Source: Dysgonamonadaceae bacterium
GTDB lineage: Bacteria; Bacteroidota; Bacteroidia; Bacteroidales; Azobacteroidaceae
Length of the DNA stretch: 7,548 bases
NCBI GenBank assembly: GCA_031261015.1
Contig: JAISKG010000170.1
Span: 1-7,548 of the forward strand
Reading direction: 5' to 3'
Positions 6,334 to 7,548 of the stretch are shown in pieces. A program made the translations under genes and the position numbers. Every line of letters starts with the position of its first letter. Position 1 is the stretch's first letter. The notes below the pieces were generated by a model. The model saw nothing but the letters and a program-made list of their open reading frames with translations. It had not been told where the DNA came from and did not search any database.

Positions 6334-7072
6334 CCTGATTACACTATTTTCGATAATTTGCATCCTGTTTTCCTGTGCCAAAGCGCCCTACGAGGTTCGC
6401 TCCGTCGAATCCGCACGTATCGCGATCGACAGTACATGGGATGCCAAAGCGAATCCGAAAATGCTTGCTTTAGTCGAATCTTACAAAAAACAATTGGATT
6501 CGGAGATGAATGTGGAAATCGGCACGGCCGCCCAAACCTTGGAAAAAGGTTTTCCGCAAAGTCTGCTCAGTAATTTTACGGCTGATGCCATGAAAGAAAC
6601 GGCTAACCAACTGTGGAGCAATGTCGATTTTGCCGTGATGAACATGGGCGGATTGCGCGTTTCTTTAAACAAAGGACCGATTACGATCGGCAGCATGTAT
6701 GAAACTTATCCGTTTGAAAATCAGTTGGTACTGCTCGAATTGCAGGGAAAAGACGTCCGCTCGTTCTTTGAATTTGTTGCGTTCAACGGAGGCGAAGGAT
6801 TATCAAACGGAGTCCGTCTGGTGGTGAAAAACCGTGCGATCGAATCGCTCGAAATCGGCGGCAAATCGTTGGATGAGAATAAAATCTACCGCATTGCAAC
6901 GATCGATTTTCTGGCTGCCGGCAACGATCACATGGAAGCGCTCACGCAAGCTGTCCGCGTAACTGATTCCGGCAGGCAATTGCGAGATTTTATGATAGAT
7001 TATGTAAAAAATTTAACCCTCAAAAAACAAGAAGTCAATGCAAAACTCGATGATAGAATTACGATTCGTTAA
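6320..7072 (+). CDS. Lipoprotein with UshA-like 5'-nucleotidase C-terminal domain
   Basis: A 250-residue envelope lipoprotein carrying only the C-terminal (substrate-binding) domain of the UshA/5'-nucleotidase family. Seen: a lipoprotein signal peptide (MKKINL, hydrophobic core, lipobox LFSC with C19 as the lipidated residue); MNMGGLR (107-113), equivalent to the NGGGIR-type motif; GPITIGSMYETYPFEN (119-134); LQGKDVRSFFEF (141-152); and IATIDFLAAGND (192-203), at the position of the base-stacking FxxxGGDGY motif but ending in NDHM. The metallophosphatase half is missing here and is encoded by the next gene, with which it overlaps by up to 35 nt, so the two should act together on nucleotides at the cell surface or in the periplasm. 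The ATG at 6320 lies inside the ATPase gene; a start further in would destroy the signal peptide. Confidence 0.88.
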   Translation: MKKINLITLFSIICILFSCAKAPYEVRSVESARIAIDSTWDAKANPKMLALVESYKKQLDSEMNVEIGTAAQTLEKGFPQSLLSNFTADAMKETANQLWSNVDFAVMNMGGLRVSLNKGPITIGSMYETYPFENQLVLLELQGKDVRSFFEFVAFNGGEGLSNGVRLVVKNRAIESLEIGGKSLDENKIYRIATIDFLAAGNDHMEALTQAVRVTDSGRQLRDFMIDYVKNLTLKKQEVNAKLDDRITIR

Positions 7073-7547
7073 ATGGATGCTTGCGTTTCTGCTGGTTAGC
7101 GGACAATTACACGCGCAAGAAACAAAAAATCTGGTTATTTTGCACCACAACGATACGCACAGCCGTATCGAACCGATGCCCGGCAGTCACGCTACGTATC
7201 CCGGTTTAGGAGGAGTCGTCCGGCAGGATGCTTGCGTAGGCGAAGTGCGCAAGGAAAATCCGAATGTGCTGCTTTTCCACTGTGGCGATTTTTTCCAGGG
7301 AACACCTTATTTTAATGAGTTTGGTGGAAAAGTGGAAATCGAGTGTATGAATTTGATGCGCTACGATGTGGTTTGCCTTGGGAATCATGAATTTGACAAC
7401 GGTTTGGATAGCTTAGCTGCCAGGATTCGCGAGGCGCATTTCCCGGTTGTAAGTACTAATTTGGATTTTTCCGGAACCGTTTTAGACGGATTGACAGAGA
7501 AATACGTGATTTTGGAACGCAATGGTTTAAAAATCGGCGTGATCTGA
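7038..7547 (+). CDS. Secreted metallophosphatase/5'-nucleotidase N-terminal domain, incomplete
   Basis: The catalytic half of the split 5'-nucleotidase: a calcineurin-like phosphoesterase that uses two metal ions to remove phosphate from nucleotides. Seen: a signal peptide (hydrophobic core about 14-24, likely cleavage after HAQ at 25-27); HHNDTHS (36-42) with metal ligands D39 and H41; CGDFFQGTP (82-90) with D84; and GNHEFDNG (115-122) with N116 and H117. The remaining metal-binding histidine motifs (GH and GHTH type) would lie further on. Possible starts are the ATGs at 7038, 7050 and 7077; 7050 gives a more typical signal peptide, 7077 leaves no overlap but removes the basic n-region. The frame ends at a TGA (7545-7547) after IGVI, exactly where the family normally continues with Gly-Leu/Val-Thr. 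This is about half the expected domain length, so it is either a real disruption or an error near a sequence end. Confidence 0.85.
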   Translation: MQNSMIELRFVKWMLAFLLVSGQLHAQETKNLVILHHNDTHSRIEPMPGSHATYPGLGGVVRQDACVGEVRKENPNVLLFHCGDFFQGTPYFNEFGGKVEIECMNLMRYDVVCLGNHEFDNGLDSLAARIREAHFPVVSTNLDFSGTVLDGLTEKYVILERNGLKIGVI

Positions 7548-7548
7548 T

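Noticed and set aside
1..7548. CRISPR arrays, tRNA or rRNA genes
   Set aside because: No regularly spaced repeats, cloverleaf-forming sequence or rRNA-like stretch was seen on either strand.

Overview
The window comes from a member of the Bacteroidota, most likely order Bacteroidales. The evidence is the protein relatedness (a Bacteroidales-type polyprenyl glycosylphosphotransferase C-terminus, a ClC gene coupled to fmt, a two-gene UshA-like nucleotidase), the near absence of Shine-Dalgarno sequences, and a Bacteroidota-type promoter (TTTG, 20 nt, TAnnTTTG). I cannot name the genus. All recognised genes lie on the + strand. The window cuts into a gene at the left end and ends inside a gene family domain at the right end.

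Left block (1-3926), tightly packed: the 3' part of a membrane sugar transferase that starts capsule/exopolysaccharide repeat-unit synthesis; a ClC-family chloride channel/transporter with a C-terminal CBS pair; fmt (methionyl-tRNA formyltransferase), overlapping the ClC stop; and a secreted DUF1287 protein 6 nt after fmt. These look like ordinary chromosomal genes, probably co-transcribed in part.

Middle block (about 3927-6333), the accessory part: an AT-rich 170-nt intergenic region with one good promoter surrounded by repeated TTTG/CAAA inverted and direct repeats, then two genes 14 nt apart. The first encodes an XRE-type helix-turn-helix protein of the kind usually found as the antitoxin-like partner of ImmA/IrrE proteases. 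The second encodes a 573-residue ParA/MinD-like ATPase with the variant motif KGGVGR, fused to C-terminal tetratricopeptide repeats. No ImmA/IrrE protein is present. I read the pair as a candidate self-regulated conflict/defence or toxin-antitoxin-like cassette. This is inference: nothing in the window demonstrates defence.

Right block (6320-7548): a lipoprotein carrying the UshA C-terminal (substrate-binding) domain, whose start codon lies inside the end of the ATPase gene, followed with overlap by a secreted metallophosphatase carrying the UshA N-terminal catalytic domain. Together they make a split 5'-nucleotidase. The second reading frame hits an in-frame TGA at 7545-7547, mid-domain, one base before the window ends.

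The most interesting signals are the HTH/KGGVGR-ATPase-TPR pair with its operator-like repeats, the steep fall in GC content along the ATPase gene, and the way the pair is joined to the nucleotidase genes, which have no visible promoter of their own.
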